A stretch of DNA of 64,000 nt from Enterobacter sp. 10-1 (GTDB lineage: Bacteria > Pseudomonadota > Gammaproteobacteria > Enterobacterales > Enterobacteriaceae). A program made the position numbers and the translations under genes. Positions 1 to 9,984 of this stretch are shown here, one piece after another. A model generated the notes under the pieces. The model was not told the origin of the DNA and ran no database searches. It worked only from the letters and a program-made list of their open reading frames with translations. The DNA is taken from assembly GCA_002270295.1 (NCBI GenBank), contig NISF01000001.1, forward strand, positions 620,001 through 684,000, given 5' to 3'. Each line of letters begins with the position of its first letter. Position 1 is the first letter of the stretch.

Positions 1-179
1 AAGAGATCGGCACCTCGACGCTGCAGTCCCGCGCCGTTGCCGGCGTGGCCAACCGCACGCTAATTTTTGCGATGCCCGGCTCGACCAAAGCCTGCCGCAC
101 CGCGTGGGAAAATATCATTGCGCCCCAGCTCGATGCCCGCACCCGCCCGTGTAACTTTATCCCTCATTTGAAGAAATAA
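1..179 (+). CDS. moaB: Molybdopterin adenylyltransferase-like protein MoaB, 3' end only
   Basis: Only the last 58 codons are in the window; the reading frame enters at base 3 and ends with TAA at 177-179. The tail includes the motif MPGSTKAC followed by an Ile-Ile-Ala-Pro-Gln-Leu stretch, as in the C-terminus of the MoaB/MogA fold, which handles molybdopterin during molybdenum cofactor synthesis. In E. coli MoaB is thought not to be the main adenylyltransferase (MogA is). Its position directly before moaC, three bases from the stop to the next ATG, fits the moaABCDE operon. The 5' part and the operon promoter/riboswitch lie outside the window. Confidence 0.93.
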   Translation, partial: EIGTSTLQSRAVAGVANRTLIFAMPGSTKACRTAWENIIAPQLDARTRPCNFIPHLKK

Positions 180-182
180 TTT

Positions 183-671
183 ATGTCACAACTGACCCAT
201 ATTAACGCCGCCGGCGAGGCGCACATGGTCGACGTCTCGGCGAAGGCCGAAACGGTTCGCGAGGCGCGCGCTGAAGTTTTTGTCGAGATGCAGGCGACCA
301 CGCTGGCGATGATTATCGACGGCAGCCATCACAAGGGCGATGTTTTCGCCACCGCCCGCATTGCCGGGATCCAGGCGGCGAAGCGGACCTGGGAGCTGAT
401 CCCGCTGTGCCATCCGCTGATGCTGAGCAAGGTGGAGGTTAACCTGCAGGCGCAGCCTGAACATAGCCGGGTGCGGATCGAATCCCTGTGCCGGCTGACC
501 GGGAAAACCGGGGTTGAGATGGAGGCGCTGACCGCAGCCTCCGTGGCGGCGCTGACGATTTACGATATGTGCAAAGCCGTGCAGAAAGATATGGTGATTG
601 GCCCGCTGCGCCTGCTGGCGAAGAGCGGCGGCAAATCCGGCGACTTTAAGGCGGACGAGGCTCATGATTAA
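183..671 (+). CDS. moaC: Cyclic pyranopterin monophosphate synthase MoaC
   Basis: The protein has 162 residues, the family's usual length. MoaC converts the 3',8-cyclo-GTP made by MoaA into cyclic pyranopterin monophosphate, the first stable intermediate of molybdenum cofactor synthesis. Visible family motifs are the LCHP segment (about residue 76) with its conserved His, the GVEMEALTA segment (about 110) and the DMCKA segment, including the catalytic Lys, near residue 130. The start follows moaB by three bases and the end overlaps moaD by eight bases, indicating translational coupling in the moa operon. Confidence 0.98.
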   Translation: MSQLTHINAAGEAHMVDVSAKAETVREARAEVFVEMQATTLAMIIDGSHHKGDVFATARIAGIQAAKRTWELIPLCHPLMLSKVEVNLQAQPEHSRVRIESLCRLTGKTGVEMEALTAASVAALTIYDMCKAVQKDMVIGPLRLLAKSGGKSGDFKADEAHD

Positions 672-912
672 GGTTCTGTTTTTTGCCCAGGTGCGCGAGC
701 TGGTGGGTACCGATACGTTAACCCTCGAGGCGAGCGAAGCCTCGACGGTGGAAGCCGTTCGCCGCCAGCTTATCACCCGTGGTGACCGCTGGGCGCTGGC
801 GCTGGAGGAGGGCAAGCTGCTGGCGGCGGTGAACCAGACGCTGACCGCCTTTGACCATCCGGTCACCGCCGGCGACGAAGTGGCGTTTTTTCCACCGGTC
901 ACCGGAGGCTAA
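664..912 (+). CDS. moaD: Molybdopterin synthase sulfur carrier subunit MoaD
   Basis: A ubiquitin-like protein of 82 residues ending in the obligatory Gly-Gly (VTGG) that is adenylated by MoeB and then carries a thiocarboxylate. With MoaE it forms molybdopterin synthase, which inserts the two dithiolene sulfurs into cyclic pyranopterin monophosphate. The ATG at 664 overlaps the end of moaC by eight bases and the stop lies one base before moaE, so the gene is tightly coupled on both sides. Its activating enzyme moeB is encoded about 53 kb away in the same window. Confidence 0.97.
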   Translation: MIKVLFFAQVRELVGTDTLTLEASEASTVEAVRRQLITRGDRWALALEEGKLLAAVNQTLTAFDHPVTAGDEVAFFPPVTGG

Positions 913-913
913 G

Positions 914-1366
914 ATGACGCAAACCCGCATTATCGTTAGCCCGGCGCGTTTTCGCGTTGGCGACGAATATCCGTGGCTTGCCGAGCGCGATGAGGACGGC
1001 GCCGTCGTCACCTTCACCGGCAAAGTGCGTAACCACAATCTCGGCGAGAGCGTTAAGGCGCTGACCCTCGAACACTACCCGGGCATGACCGAAAAATCGC
1101 TGGCGGAGATTGTCGACCTGGCGCGGGAACGCTGGCCGCTGGGGCGGGTCACGGTGATCCACCGCATCGGTGAAATGTGGCCGGGCGAAGAGATTGTGTT
1201 TGTCGGCGTCACCAGCGCGCACCGCAGCAGCGCCTTTGCCGCCGGTGAATTCATTATGGATTATCTGAAAACCCGCGCGCCGTTTTGGAAGCGTGAGGCC
1301 ACTCCGGAAGGCGATCGTTGGGTTGACGCGCGTGACAGCGATCGTCAGGCGGCAGAGCGCTGGTAG
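914..1366 (+). CDS. moaE: Molybdopterin synthase catalytic subunit MoaE
   Basis: This 150-residue protein matches the usual MoaE length. It is the large, catalytic subunit of the MoaD2E2 synthase. The start at 914 (MTQTRIIV) is chosen because it lies one base after the moaD stop; an upstream in-frame ATG would lie inside moaD. The conserved segment YLKTRAPFWKRE near the C-terminus contains the Lys residues that contact the MoaD tail and substrate. It is the last gene of the moa operon; no hairpin terminator is obvious in the 44 bases before ybhL. Confidence 0.97.
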   Translation: MTQTRIIVSPARFRVGDEYPWLAERDEDGAVVTFTGKVRNHNLGESVKALTLEHYPGMTEKSLAEIVDLARERWPLGRVTVIHRIGEMWPGEEIVFVGVTSAHRSSAFAAGEFIMDYLKTRAPFWKREATPEGDRWVDARDSDRQAAERW

Positions 1367-1410
1367 TATGATACGCTTAAAGGGTTAATTTCGTTAATCA
1401 GGAGATAGTC

Positions 1411-2115
1411 ATGGACAGATTCCCCCGTTCCGATTCCATCGTCCAGGCGCGCAGCGGCCTGCAAACCTATATGGCCCAGGTGTACGGCTGGATGACGGTT
1501 GGGCTGCTGCTAACGGCGTTTATCGCCTGGTTCGCCGCCAACACGCCGGCGGTGATGATGTTTGTTTTTTCCAGCAAAATTACCTTCTTCGGGCTGATTA
1601 TTGCCCAGCTGGCGCTGGTATTCGTGCTCTCCGGCATGGTTCAGCGTCTGAGCGCGGGCATGGCGACGACGCTATTTATGCTCTATTCGGCGCTGACGGG
1701 GCTAACGCTATCCAGCATTTTCATCGTCTACACCTATTCGTCGATTGCCAGCACCTTTGTGGTCAGCGGCGGGATGTTTGGCGCGATGAGCCTCTACGGC
1801 TATACCACTAAACGCGATCTCAGCGGCTTTGGTAATATGCTGTTTATGGCGCTGATTGGTATCGTTCTGGCCTCGTTGGTGAACTTCTGGCTGAAGAGCG
1901 AGGCGCTGATGTGGGCGGTGACCTATATCGGGGTCATTGTGTTCGTGGGCCTCACCGCCTATGACACCCAGAAGCTGAAAAATATCGGCGAACAGATCGA
2001 CACCCGCGATACCTCGACGCTGCGCAAATACTCGATCCTCGGCGCGCTGACGCTGTATCTGGACTTTATCAACCTGTTCCTGATGCTGCTGCGTATTTTC
2101 GGCAACCGCCGTTAA
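1411..2115 (+). CDS. ybhL: Inner-membrane protein YbhL, BAX inhibitor-1 family
   Basis: A 234-residue, very hydrophobic protein with about seven transmembrane segments, the first near residues 25-45. Family features include the late segment with TAYDTQKLK (about residue 185), where conserved Asp residues form the pH-sensing pair described for bacterial BI-1 calcium-leak channels. The cellular role in enterobacteria is not settled. A good ribosome site (AGGAGA) lies seven bases before the ATG. It follows the moa operon on the same strand but is probably a separate unit, ending at the hairpin at 2122. E. coli has ybhM next; here that gene is missing. Confidence 0.95.
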   Translation: MDRFPRSDSIVQARSGLQTYMAQVYGWMTVGLLLTAFIAWFAANTPAVMMFVFSSKITFFGLIIAQLALVFVLSGMVQRLSAGMATTLFMLYSALTGLTLSSIFIVYTYSSIASTFVVSGGMFGAMSLYGYTTKRDLSGFGNMLFMALIGIVLASLVNFWLKSEALMWAVTYIGVIVFVGLTAYDTQKLKNIGEQIDTRDTSTLRKYSILGALTLYLDFINLFLMLLRIFGNRR

Positions 2116-2121
2116 GAGCTA

Positions 2122-2156
2122 AAAACCCCGGCAGGCCTTACGCCGCCGGGGTTTTC
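2122..2156 (+). terminator. Intrinsic terminator after ybhL
   Basis: A perfect 11-bp stem (AAAACCCCGGC at 2122-2132 with its complement at 2145-2155) closes a 12-base loop and its 3' arm ends in TTTT. It lies seven bases after the ybhL stop. The A-rich left flank means it could also stop transcription arriving from ybhN on the other strand. Confidence 0.85.
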
Positions 2157-2199
2157 TTGTTCTCTCTTGTACTCTCTTCTTTTCTCTTCTTCTCTCTTT

Positions 2200-3165
2200 T
2201 CATCCGCCCGCCAGCCTGCGCTGATTTTTCTCCCGCAGCTTTTTGGCCTGACTTTCCAGAATCAGATAGCCCATCGTGGCGATAGCCAGCGGCAGGAAGT
2301 AATAGAGCAGGCGGTACGCGAGCAGGGCGGCAATCACCGCTCCCCGGGAGATCGGCTCCGCTGAGAGCATCGCGATAAACACCGCCTCCAGCACGCCAAT
2401 ACCGGCGGGGATATGCACGACCACCCCGACGATGCTGCTCACCAGCAGCGCGCCGAGCACGAGGAAATAGCTGACTTCCTGACCCAGCAGCAGCCAGATA
2501 ATAACCCCCATCACCAGCCAGTTAGCGCCGGAAAGCGCGGCCTGCAGCAGAGCGAATCGCCAGGAGGGAAGCACCAGCCGCTGCCCCTTCACTGTTAAAT
2601 GGCGGCGTTTGGCGAACGCGCAGGCCCACAGATAGAGGGCCGAAACCAGCAGCATCGCAATACCGATGATGCGCAGCGACTCCTGGCTGATATACCAGCG
2701 CGCGGGAAGCTGCACCAGATTGGCGCTGAAAATCACCCCGCCGAGCACCACGTAGCCGAGCCAGTTGGTGGTAATGCTCAGCGAAAAGATGCGGGTAATG
2801 GTTCCGCCGCGCAGGCCGAGGCGAGAGTAGAGGCGATAGCGCATCCCAATACCGCCGATCCAGGTGCTGAGGGTCAGGTTAAAGGCGTAGCAGATAAACG
2901 ACACCAGCATGACCTGGCGTTTAGCCAGCCTGTGCCCGCAGTACGCGCGCCCGAGCAGATCGTAGCAGCCGTAAATCAGATAGCTGACGATGACCAGGCC
3001 AAACGCGCCGAGCAGCGCCACGCGGTTATAGCCGCGAATTACTTTCCATACCTCCGGCCAGTCTATTTTTTGCGCATAGACCACCAGCAGTCCGGCAACG
3101 GCGATAAAAAAGAGCCCGCTGAGGATACGTTTGACCAGCCGCCAGCGAGGATGAGATTTGGCCAT
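2200..3165 (-). CDS. ybhN: Inner-membrane protein YbhN, lysylphosphatidylglycerol synthetase/flippase-like
   Basis: The protein has 321 residues and about eight transmembrane helices, with the family motif HIPAGIGVLE near residue 230 typical of the UPF0104/LPG-synthetase transmembrane domain. The start at 3165 (MAKSHPRW) is chosen over longer upstream starts because it overlaps the clsB stop by one base (TGATG), the arrangement expected for coupled translation. It lies last in the ybhP-clsB-ybhN operon and so probably works with the cardiolipin synthase ClsB. The actual lipid-related function is not known. Confidence 0.93.
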   Translation of the reverse strand: MAKSHPRWRLVKRILSGLFFIAVAGLLVVYAQKIDWPEVWKVIRGYNRVALLGAFGLVIVSYLIYGCYDLLGRAYCGHRLAKRQVMLVSFICYAFNLTLSTWIGGIGMRYRLYSRLGLRGGTITRIFSLSITTNWLGYVVLGGVIFSANLVQLPARWYISQESLRIIGIAMLLVSALYLWACAFAKRRHLTVKGQRLVLPSWRFALLQAALSGANWLVMGVIIWLLLGQEVSYFLVLGALLVSSIVGVVVHIPAGIGVLEAVFIAMLSAEPISRGAVIAALLAYRLLYYFLPLAIATMGYLILESQAKKLREKNQRRLAGG

Positions 3166-4409
3166 CAGGATTTTACCTCCGGGCTGTCCGTCTGCGTCCG
3201 ATCCTGAGTTTCCATTTCCGGCTGCGCCGGCGGTTTGACCTGCGCCATCTTCGGCGTATGGGCGGGCAGCCAGCCTACCCACGCCGGGAAGTGGCGCAGG
3301 AAGTGGAAGGCCAGTACGCTGCGGCCCAGATTCCACCAGCTGCGCCTGGGCAGCATGGATCGGTCTACCTGCCTGCAATCCTGCTGGATCAGCGTATTAA
3401 GATTATCCCGCAGGGTTTGGTTGAAATCCCGGTCATGAACGATCAGGTTGGCTTCGAGGTTTAATGACAGGCTGAGCGGGTCGAGGTTGCTGGAGCCGAC
3501 GGTGGCCCAGTGGTCATCCGCGAGGGCAACTTTGCCGTGCAGCGGGCGGCGGTGATACTCAAAAATCTGCACGCCTCCCTTCACCAGATAGTTGTACAGC
3601 AGGCGAGCGCCAACCTTGACGATGGGTATATCGGGCTCGCCCTGCACGATAAGCTTCACCCGCACGCCGCGCCGGGCGGCGCTGCGCATCGCGTGCAGCA
3701 GCCGATAGCCGGGGAAGAAATAGGCGTTGGCGATAATCACCTCCCGACGCGCGTTGGCCAGCATTTTCAGGTAGTGACGCTCAATATCATCCCGATGATC
3801 GAAATTATCCCGCCAGACGAACAGCGCCTGCGCTTCTCCGGGATGCTGGTTAACCTCCGGCTGATGGCGACGTCGCCGCCAGTGACGGCGTCCGCTTTCG
3901 CTGGCGGGCAGGTTTTGCTGCACAAATTGCGCAATATCCAGCACCACCGGCCCCTCCACCTGCACGGCGTAGTCCTGCTTAGCCTCCGGGCCGTAGCTGG
4001 TCATATGCTCTGCGGAGTAGTTAATCCCGCCGACAAACGCGGTGGTTTCGTCCACGACGACAATTTTGCGGTGCATACGGCGAAACAGGTTGGTGCGCAT
4101 CCCCAGCAGGCGCGGACGCGGGTCGTAGTAGCGAAAGATCACTCCCGCCGAGCTGAGCTCGTGAACGAAGCGATCGCTCAGATCAGGGGAGCCGTAGCCG
4201 TCGAGCAGCACCTCAACCTCGACGCCACGGCGCGCGGCTTTCAGCAGCACCGCATGGAGCTGCCAGCCCACGTCATCCTCGAACCAGATGAAGGTTTCAA
4301 GGGTAACCTTCCGCTGCGCGCGGTCGACGGCGCGAAACAGCGCCGGATAGTAGCTATCGCCGTTCTCCAGAAGCTGGATCCGGTTTCCATTTTGCCAGCT
4401 GCATTTCAC
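3165..4409 (-). CDS. clsB: Cardiolipin synthase B (ClsB)
   Basis: A 414-residue member of the phospholipase D superfamily that makes cardiolipin at the inner membrane. Two HKD motifs are intact: HRKIVVVDE near residue 113 and HGKVALADD near residue 290, each followed by the expected Gly-Gly/Gly-Ser segment. Length and N-terminus (MKCSWQNGN) match E. coli ClsB (YbhO). It overlaps ybhP by four bases (ATGA) upstream and ybhN by one base downstream, making a tightly packed three-gene minus-strand operon. In E. coli, ClsB activity is raised by co-expressed YbhP. Confidence 0.97.
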   Translation of the reverse strand: MKCSWQNGNRIQLLENGDSYYPALFRAVDRAQRKVTLETFIWFEDDVGWQLHAVLLKAARRGVEVEVLLDGYGSPDLSDRFVHELSSAGVIFRYYDPRPRLLGMRTNLFRRMHRKIVVVDETTAFVGGINYSAEHMTSYGPEAKQDYAVQVEGPVVLDIAQFVQQNLPASESGRRHWRRRRHQPEVNQHPGEAQALFVWRDNFDHRDDIERHYLKMLANARREVIIANAYFFPGYRLLHAMRSAARRGVRVKLIVQGEPDIPIVKVGARLLYNYLVKGGVQIFEYHRRPLHGKVALADDHWATVGSSNLDPLSLSLNLEANLIVHDRDFNQTLRDNLNTLIQQDCRQVDRSMLPRRSWWNLGRSVLAFHFLRHFPAWVGWLPAHTPKMAQVKPPAQPEMETQDRTQTDSPEVKS

Positions 4410-5167
4410 AGATGAAGCTCCACGCTAAGCGGGGCGTGATCCGAAAGATGACGCCATTGCTGAAGATCCAGCGCCTGTGGCTGACCGGCGTGGACGTTTT
4501 TGACATAGATGCGGTCAAGGCGCAGCAGCGGAAAGCGCGCCGGGAACGTGCGTGCCGGGCGACCGCGGGCGCGGGTGAAGATCTCCTCCAGCCCGGCCAG
4601 CGCCTTGAGCGGACGGTTGGCCTGCTGGCGCCAGTCGTTAAAATCGCCCGCCACCACCACCGGCTCTCCCGCCGGCAGGCTGTTAACCCGCTCAGCCAGC
4701 ATCGCCAGCTGAGCTCGCCTCTGGCCCGCGCTGAGCCCTAAATGGGCGCAAATCAGATGCAGATTGACGTCGCTTTCCGGCGCCACGATCCGACAGTAGA
4801 GCAGGCCGCGCTTTTCGCTCTTACCGACGGAGATATCGAGATTCTCATAATATTCAATGGGGAATCGGGAGAGCACGGCGTTGCCGTGATGTCCCTGCGG
4901 GTATACCGCGTTGCGCCCGTAGGCGTAATCGCTCCACATCGCATCGGCAAGAAACTCATAATGGGTGGTGTCCGGCCAGTTTTCGATATGCAGCGGGTGA
5001 ATCTCATGCGCGCCCATGACCTCCTGGAGGCAAACAATGTCGGCGCCGATGCTGCGTACCGCGTCACGGAGTTCGGGCAGAATGAAGCGTCGGTTAAACG
5101 TCGTAAAGCCTTTATGAGTGTTAATTGTCAGCACGTTTACTGAGAATAAAGGGTTTTTCTCGGCCAT
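4406..5167 (-). CDS. ybhP: Endonuclease/exonuclease/phosphatase-family protein YbhP
   Basis: This 253-residue protein has the EEP fold seen in exonuclease III, DNase I and lipid phosphatases. Motifs in order are LTINTHKG near the N-terminus, CLQEVMG with the metal-binding Glu (about residue 48), [15 protein letters not shown] (about residue 170) and the terminal LSDHAPL with the catalytic Asp-His. It leads the operon with clsB and ybhN; genetic context suggests a role linked to phospholipids, but its substrate is unknown. The gene starts 131 bases from the divergent ybhQ. Confidence 0.94.
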   Translation of the reverse strand: MAEKNPLFSVNVLTINTHKGFTTFNRRFILPELRDAVRSIGADIVCLQEVMGAHEIHPLHIENWPDTTHYEFLADAMWSDYAYGRNAVYPQGHHGNAVLSRFPIEYYENLDISVGKSEKRGLLYCRIVAPESDVNLHLICAHLGLSAGQRRAQLAMLAERVNSLPAGEPVVVAGDFNDWRQQANRPLKALAGLEEIFTRARGRPARTFPARFPLLRLDRIYVKNVHAGQPQALDLQQWRHLSDHAPLSVELHL

Positions 5168-5298
5168 ATTTCTCCGGTTAACATCTCTTTCCTGAATGAA
5201 ATAGTGTAGTAGCTGTCACAAAAAGATGCGGTGATACGGAATTTTCCGTAAAGTGCGGTACTCTGAGTTACAGATAAAGATCCTTCAGGAGAGAAGCC

Positions 5299-5736
5299 AT
5301 GAAGTGGCAACAACGTGTACGCGTCGCAACTGGCCTCAGTTGCTGGCAGATTATGTTGCATCTACTGGTCGTGGCAGTACTGGTGATGGGTTGGATGGGC
5401 GGCGCGCTGGTTCGCGTCGGATTAGGGCTGTGCGTGCTGTACGGCGTTACGCTACTGTCGATGCTGTTTTTACAGCGTCACCACGAAGAGCGCTGGCGTG
5501 ATGTCGGTGATTTCCTTGAGGAGCTCACCACCACCTGGTACTTTGGCGCCGCGGTTATCGTGCTGTGGCTGCTGTCACGAGTGCTGCACAATAACCTGCT
5601 GCTGGCGCTCGCCGGGCTGGTTATTCTGGCCGGTCCGGCGGTGGTATCGCTGCTGGCGAAAGATAAAAATCGCTACCCTAAAGCGTTCGGACTGCATCAG
5701 GGCGGCAGCGCCGCGAACCCGCCGAAGCATAGATAA
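5299..5736 (+). CDS. ybhQ: Inner-membrane protein YbhQ
   Basis: A small membrane protein of 145 residues with about four hydrophobic segments (roughly residues 15-35, 38-56, 80-98 and 101-120). A strong AGGAGAG site lies five bases before the ATG. No function is known. The soluble tail from about residue 126 (PKAFGLHQGG onward) is encoded inside the first unit of a roughly 125-bp tandem repeat; the second unit, after the stop, encodes nearly the same 19 residues. The E. coli protein is a little shorter, so this tail may have been added by the repeat. Confidence 0.88.
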   Translation: MKWQQRVRVATGLSCWQIMLHLLVVAVLVMGWMGGALVRVGLGLCVLYGVTLLSMLFLQRHHEERWRDVGDFLEELTTTWYFGAAVIVLWLLSRVLHNNLLLALAGLVILAGPAVVSLLAKDKNRYPKAFGLHQGGSAANPPKHR

Positions 5737-5927
5737 TAGCTATGTGGCCGGGGGCAAAGAAAGGCAAGCCAACGCCGAGGCAGCCTGAGCAATGGCGGGG
5801 ATCCCCTAAAGCGTTCGGGTTGCATCAAGGCGGCGACGCAGCGAATCCCCGGGAGCATAGATAGCTATGTGACCGGGGTGAGTAAGGAAAGCCAACGCCG
5901 AGGCAGCCTGAACGATGACGGGGATCC
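5676..5927. repeat. Two tandem copies of a ~125-bp element spanning the ybhQ 3' end
   Basis: Unit 1 runs from 5676 to about 5803 and unit 2 from 5804 to about 5927. Both begin CCCTAAAGCGTTCGG, carry the stop codon inside a CATAGATA(ATA)GCTATG-like dyad, then GCCAACGCCGAGGCAGCCTGA, and end with GGGGATCC. Units differ by about 20 substitutions and a 3-base indel. The layout resembles an intergenic repeat family I recall from Serratia, Yersinia and Pectobacterium; that link is from memory, not a search. Confidence 0.85.
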
Positions 5928-5932
5928 GGGGA

Positions 5933-7039
5933 TCAGGCGATCTTTCTGCGAAACATCGCATACGCCGCTGACCCCGTGGTGGCCGCTATGACCAGTAGCG
6001 GCCACAAACTTCCCCACACGATTTCCAGACTCGCGTCCTTCAAATAAATCTGCTTGGTAATATCGGTAAAATGACGAATAGGGTTTATCCACGTCACGTC
6101 CTGCAGCCATTGCGGCATGTTTTCTACCGGTGAAACGTAGCCGGAGAGCAGGATTGCCGGCATCATAAAGACAAATACGCCAATAAACGCCTGCTGCTGA
6201 GTCGAGCACAGAGATGAAATCAGCAGGCCAAATCCCACCAGCGAAAGCCCGTAAATCAGCATCGTAAAGTAGAACAGCAGCAGCGAGCCGGCGAAGGGGA
6301 TCTGGTAGGCCCAGATCCCGACCCCCAGCACGATGCTGGCCTGCAGGGTGGCAACGATCAGCGCCGGTATCGCTTTGCCGACGAAAATTTGCCAGGTCGC
6401 CAGCGGCGAGACCAGCAGCTGATCGAGGGTGCCCTGTTCGCGCTCGCGGGCAACCGATAGCGAAGTGACGATCATCACGCCAATAGTGGTGATCATGGCG
6501 ATCAGCGATGGCACCACGAACCACTTATAGTCGAGGTTGGAATTATACCAGTTGCGTACGACCAGCTCGCTGTTGTTGGGCTTCGCTTTCCCCTCCAGCA
6601 GCTCCTGCTGATACTCTTTGACTATTTGCTGCAGGTAGTTGGCGGCGATTTGCGCGCTGTTTGAGTTGCGGCCGTCCAGCAACAGCTGGAGCGGGGCGGT
6701 CTGATAGTTATCGAGGTTGCGCGAGAAATCCGCCGGGAAGCGGATCAGCAGCAGCGCCTTCTGTTCATCAATGGTGGGCTGGATCTCCTGCGGGTTTTTG
6801 AGGATCAGGATATGGGTGAACGCCCTGGCTCGGGCAAAACGCTGCGTCAGCTCAACCGCGTGCCTGCCATTATCTTCGTTATAGATAGCAATGGTGGCAT
6901 TGGTCACCTCCAGCGTCGCGGCGAAGGGGAACAGCAGCACCTGAATCAGCACCGGCATAATCAAAATCGCCCGCGTCTGCGGCTCGCGCAGCAGCGATTG
7001 TAGTTCTTTGCGAATCAACGTCCATAAGCGATGAAACAT
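5933..7039 (-). CDS. ybhR: ABC exporter permease YbhR
   Basis: This 368-residue ABC-2 type permease has one N-terminal membrane helix, a large periplasmic domain (about residues 45-170) and five helices in the C-terminal half. The motif [16 protein letters not shown] near residue 215 is the cytoplasmic coupling region of the family. With YbhS it should form the membrane channel energised by YbhF and joined to YbhG; the E. coli complex has been linked to export of tetracycline and cationic compounds. It is last in the operon, 82 bases after ybhS. Confidence 0.96.
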   Translation of the reverse strand: MFHRLWTLIRKELQSLLREPQTRAILIMPVLIQVLLFPFAATLEVTNATIAIYNEDNGRHAVELTQRFARARAFTHILILKNPQEIQPTIDEQKALLLIRFPADFSRNLDNYQTAPLQLLLDGRNSNSAQIAANYLQQIVKEYQQELLEGKAKPNNSELVVRNWYNSNLDYKWFVVPSLIAMITTIGVMIVTSLSVAREREQGTLDQLLVSPLATWQIFVGKAIPALIVATLQASIVLGVGIWAYQIPFAGSLLLFYFTMLIYGLSLVGFGLLISSLCSTQQQAFIGVFVFMMPAILLSGYVSPVENMPQWLQDVTWINPIRHFTDITKQIYLKDASLEIVWGSLWPLLVIAATTGSAAYAMFRRKIA

Positions 7040-7121
7040 CTTCAGTTCTCTCTTTACGCTGCCCCGGATAGAGACCGCTGGGTGCCCCGCAACCGCCTCG
7101 CAGCAGGGAATGGCTACTGCC

Positions 7122-8255
7122 CTAATCTAAGCGCCGTTTGGTTTTCAGCCACGTCAGGCCGATAAACATCGCCGCCGAGGCGATCAGAAACATCACGTTT
7201 ACCAGCAGCACCACCGGAATATTGCCCGCCAGGAACAGGCTTTGCAGGGTGCTGACAAAATAGCGCGCCGGGATGACGTAGGTCACCGCGCGGATTATCG
7301 CGGGCATGCTGTCTATCTGGAAAATAAATCCGGACAGCATAATCGATGGCAGAAAGGCGGCGTTGAGCGCCACCTGGGCGGCGTTAAACTGGTTGCGGGT
7401 AATGGTCGAAATGAGCAGCCCCATCCCCAGGGTGCTGAGCAAAAACAGGCTGGTGATGAAAAAAAGAATTAACAGCGAGCCGCGGTAGGGCACATTGAGA
7501 ATAAACACCGCCACCAGCATGCACAGCAGCATCGCCAGCATGCCGAGAAAATAGTAGGGGATCAGCTTACACAGCAGCAGTTCGACGCGGGTAATTTCGG
7601 TGGAGAGCAGCGCCTCCATAGTGCCTCGCTCCCACTCGCGGGCGATAACCAGCGAGGTGAGAATCGCCCCAATCACCGTCATAATGATGGTGATCGCGCC
7701 GGGAATAATAAAATGCTGGCTGATCGCCGCCGGGTTAAACCAGTAGCGGGTTTGCACATCGATCAGCGGTTCAAAGGTTTCACCGCGATCCTCTGCCCGC
7801 TGCTGCTGCCAGATCTGCCAGATACCTTCGATATAGCCCTGGGCGAAGTTGGCGGTATTGGGCTCGCTGCCGTCGGTGATAAGCTGAATGGGGGCATCGT
7901 CGCCGGGGCGAGCCATCTTCTGGTCAAAATCCACCGGAATGGTCACCAGCGCGCGGATCCGCCCGGCCTGCATGAGCTGAATCAGCTGCTGGCGGTTATC
8001 GCTGATGGTGGCGTCGATATAGGGCGAGCCGGTCATGGTATGGACGAAATCCAGCGCCTCATCGCTCTGCTGCTCCAGCAGCACGCCGACCCGCAGCCTG
8101 CTGGAGTCGAGGTTGATGCCGTAGCCAAAGATAAACAGCAGCATCAGCGGGATCACCACCGCAATCAGCCAGCTGCTGGGATCGCGCACGATCTGCCGCG
8201 TCTCTTTGACGCACAGGGCGCGCACGCGCCGCCATGACAGCATTTTAGCGCTCAC
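7122..8255 (-). CDS. ybhS: ABC exporter permease YbhS
   Basis: A 377-residue ABC-2 permease similar in layout to YbhR, with the coupling motif [16 protein letters not shown] near residue 210 and six predicted helices. The start used is a GTG at 8255, which gives the same N-terminus ([11 protein letters not shown]) and length as the E. coli protein; an in-frame ATG four codons later is the alternative. The start overlaps the end of ybhF by 11 bases, so the two are translationally coupled. Confidence 0.95.
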   Translation of the reverse strand: MSAKMLSWRRVRALCVKETRQIVRDPSSWLIAVVIPLMLLFIFGYGINLDSSRLRVGVLLEQQSDEALDFVHTMTGSPYIDATISDNRQQLIQLMQAGRIRALVTIPVDFDQKMARPGDDAPIQLITDGSEPNTANFAQGYIEGIWQIWQQQRAEDRGETFEPLIDVQTRYWFNPAAISQHFIIPGAITIIMTVIGAILTSLVIAREWERGTMEALLSTEITRVELLLCKLIPYYFLGMLAMLLCMLVAVFILNVPYRGSLLILFFITSLFLLSTLGMGLLISTITRNQFNAAQVALNAAFLPSIMLSGFIFQIDSMPAIIRAVTYVIPARYFVSTLQSLFLAGNIPVVLLVNVMFLIASAAMFIGLTWLKTKRRLD

Positions 8256-9984
8256 TGCTATTCTCCTTATCCCAGTCGTGAATCAGGGTGATAAACGCCT
8301 GCTCCATAGTGGGATCCGGCTGCTCATCGTTGGCCGCCAGCGCTTTTAGCGCATCCGGCGTGCCGCTGGCGATAAGCTTGCCGCGATAGACCAGCCCGAT
8401 CCGGTCGCAGTATTCGGCCTCGTCCATAAAGTGGGTGGTGACCATCACCGTCACCCCTTTATCCACCATGCTATTGATATGCAGCCAGAACTCGCGGCGG
8501 GTAAGGGGGTCGACGCCGGAGGTGGGCTCATCGAGAAACAGGATATCCGGTTCGTGCATCAGCGAGCAGGCCAGGGCCAGCCGCTGCTTGTAGCCCAGCG
8601 GCAGCTCGTCGGCGGCGTGGTTGGCGATCTCCTTCAGGCCGAAAGCTTCGCTCATGCGCTCGATTTTTTCGTTCTGTACCCGGCCGCGCAGGCCGTAAAC
8701 GCCGGAGAAGAAGCGCAGATTTTGCTCCACGCTCAGGTTGCCGTACAGCGAGAACTTCTGCGCCATATAGCCGAGATGCTGGCGCGCCTTGCCGGAGCTG
8801 AGCTTCAGATCCATGCCCAGCACCAGCGCTTTACCGGAGGTTGGCACCAGCAGGCCGCACATCATTTTAAAGGTGGTCGATTTGCCCGCGCCGTTAGGGC
8901 CGAGGAGGCCGAAAATTTCCCCGCGCTTAACCTTGAAATCAACGTGGTCGGTGGCGGCGAAATCGCCGAATTTTTTGGTTAAGGTTTGCGCTTCGATCAC
9001 CGTTTCATCATGGGAGCCTTCGACGCTGTGAATAATCGCCCCCAGCGGCGATTCCGAGGTGCCGGCGCCGCCCAGCAGGTCGATAAACGCATCCTCAAAG
9101 CGCGGCGCGGTTTCGGCGATCTCCAGCGGCGGCAGGCTGGCGTGATTGCGCACCTCATCAATGCTGGACTCCTTCTTGAGGATCAGACGCACCGATTTGC
9201 CCTGAATCACGCCGTCGCTGATTTGCGGCAGCTTCAACGCCCGCTGCAGGAGGCGGCGGTTGTTCTCTTCGCGGCTGGAGACCAAAAAGCTGCGTCCGGC
9301 CATCGTTTGGGTCAGGGAACGGGGTTCTCCCTGATACAGCAGCTGGCCTTCGTTCATCAGCAGCACCTCGCGGCACTGCTCCGCTTCATCAAGGTACGAT
9401 GTGCTCCAGAGGATCAGCATTCCGTCCCCCGCCAGCTCGTGGACCATTTGCCACAGCTCGCGGCGCGAGATGGGATCAACGCCGACGCCCGGTTCGTCGA
9501 GCAGCAGCACCTTCGGCTCGCCCACTAACGTACAGGCCAGCCCCAGCTTCTGCTTCATCCCGCCGGAGAGCTTACCGGCCAGCCGGTCGGTAAAAGGGCC
9601 GAGGGAGGTAAACTCGAGCAGGCGGTCGAAAATTTTTTGCCGCGCTTCGCCGGTCACGCTGCGCAGATCGGCATACAGCGTCAGATTCTCCATGACCGTC
9701 AGGTCTTCATACAGGCCGAACTTTTGCGGCATATAGCCGAGCACCGCGTGCAGGGCGCTATCGTCGGCAATCGGATCAAAGCCGATCACCCTGGCGCTGC
9801 CGCTATCCGCTTTGAGCAGCCCGGCAAGCATGCGCATCAGGGTGGTTTTCCCCGCGCCGTCGGGGCCTACCAGCCCGGTAACGTAGCCGGAGCGAACGGT
9901 GCAGCTGAGCGGGGCGACGGCGGGCCGCGTCATGCCGGCGAAGCTGCGGGTCAGCCCGTCAAGCGTGATGAGGTCCTCACTCAT
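8245..9984 (-). CDS. ybhF: ABC exporter ATP-binding protein YbhF (two nucleotide-binding domains)
   Basis: The 579 residues contain two fused ATPase domains. Domain 1 has Walker [10 protein letters not shown] (about residue 40), signature [10 protein letters not shown] and Walker [12 protein letters not shown]. Domain 2 has Walker [10 protein letters not shown] (about 365), a degenerate signature [10 protein letters not shown] and Walker [13 protein letters not shown]. It powers the YbhFSR exporter. In domain 2 the usual LSGG is LPLG, as I recall is typical of this protein. The stop overlaps ybhS and the start overlaps the end of ybhG by eight bases. Confidence 0.97.
   Translation of the reverse strand: MSEDLITLDGLTRSFAGMTRPAVAPLSCTVRSGYVTGLVGPDGAGKTTLMRMLAGLLKADSGSARVIGFDPIADDSALHAVLGYMPQKFGLYEDLTVMENLTLYADLRSVTGEARQKIFDRLLEFTSLGPFTDRLAGKLSGGMKQKLGLACTLVGEPKVLLLDEPGVGVDPISRRELWQMVHELAGDGMLILWSTSYLDEAEQCREVLLMNEGQLLYQGEPRSLTQTMAGRSFLVSSREENNRRLLQRALKLPQISDGVIQGKSVRLILKKESSIDEVRNHASLPPLEIAETAPRFEDAFIDLLGGAGTSESPLGAIIHSVEGSHDETVIEAQTLTKKFGDFAATDHVDFKVKRGEIFGLLGPNGAGKSTTFKMMCGLLVPTSGKALVLGMDLKLSSGKARQHLGYMAQKFSLYGNLSVEQNLRFFSGVYGLRGRVQNEKIERMSEAFGLKEIANHAADELPLGYKQRLALACSLMHEPDILFLDEPTSGVDPLTRREFWLHINSMVDKGVTVMVTTHFMDEAEYCDRIGLVYRGKLIASGTPDALKALAANDEQPDPTMEQAFITLIHDWDKENSSER

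Noticed and set aside
2599-3207. Plus-strand frames opposite ybhN and clsB
   Set aside because: Both opposite-strand genes show complete domains; the frames are rich in Gln/His/Ala and carry no signal or motif.
9158-9376. Small frames inside ybhF and other large genes
   Set aside because: They lie wholly within a gene with strong motifs, have no ribosome site, and give no family features.
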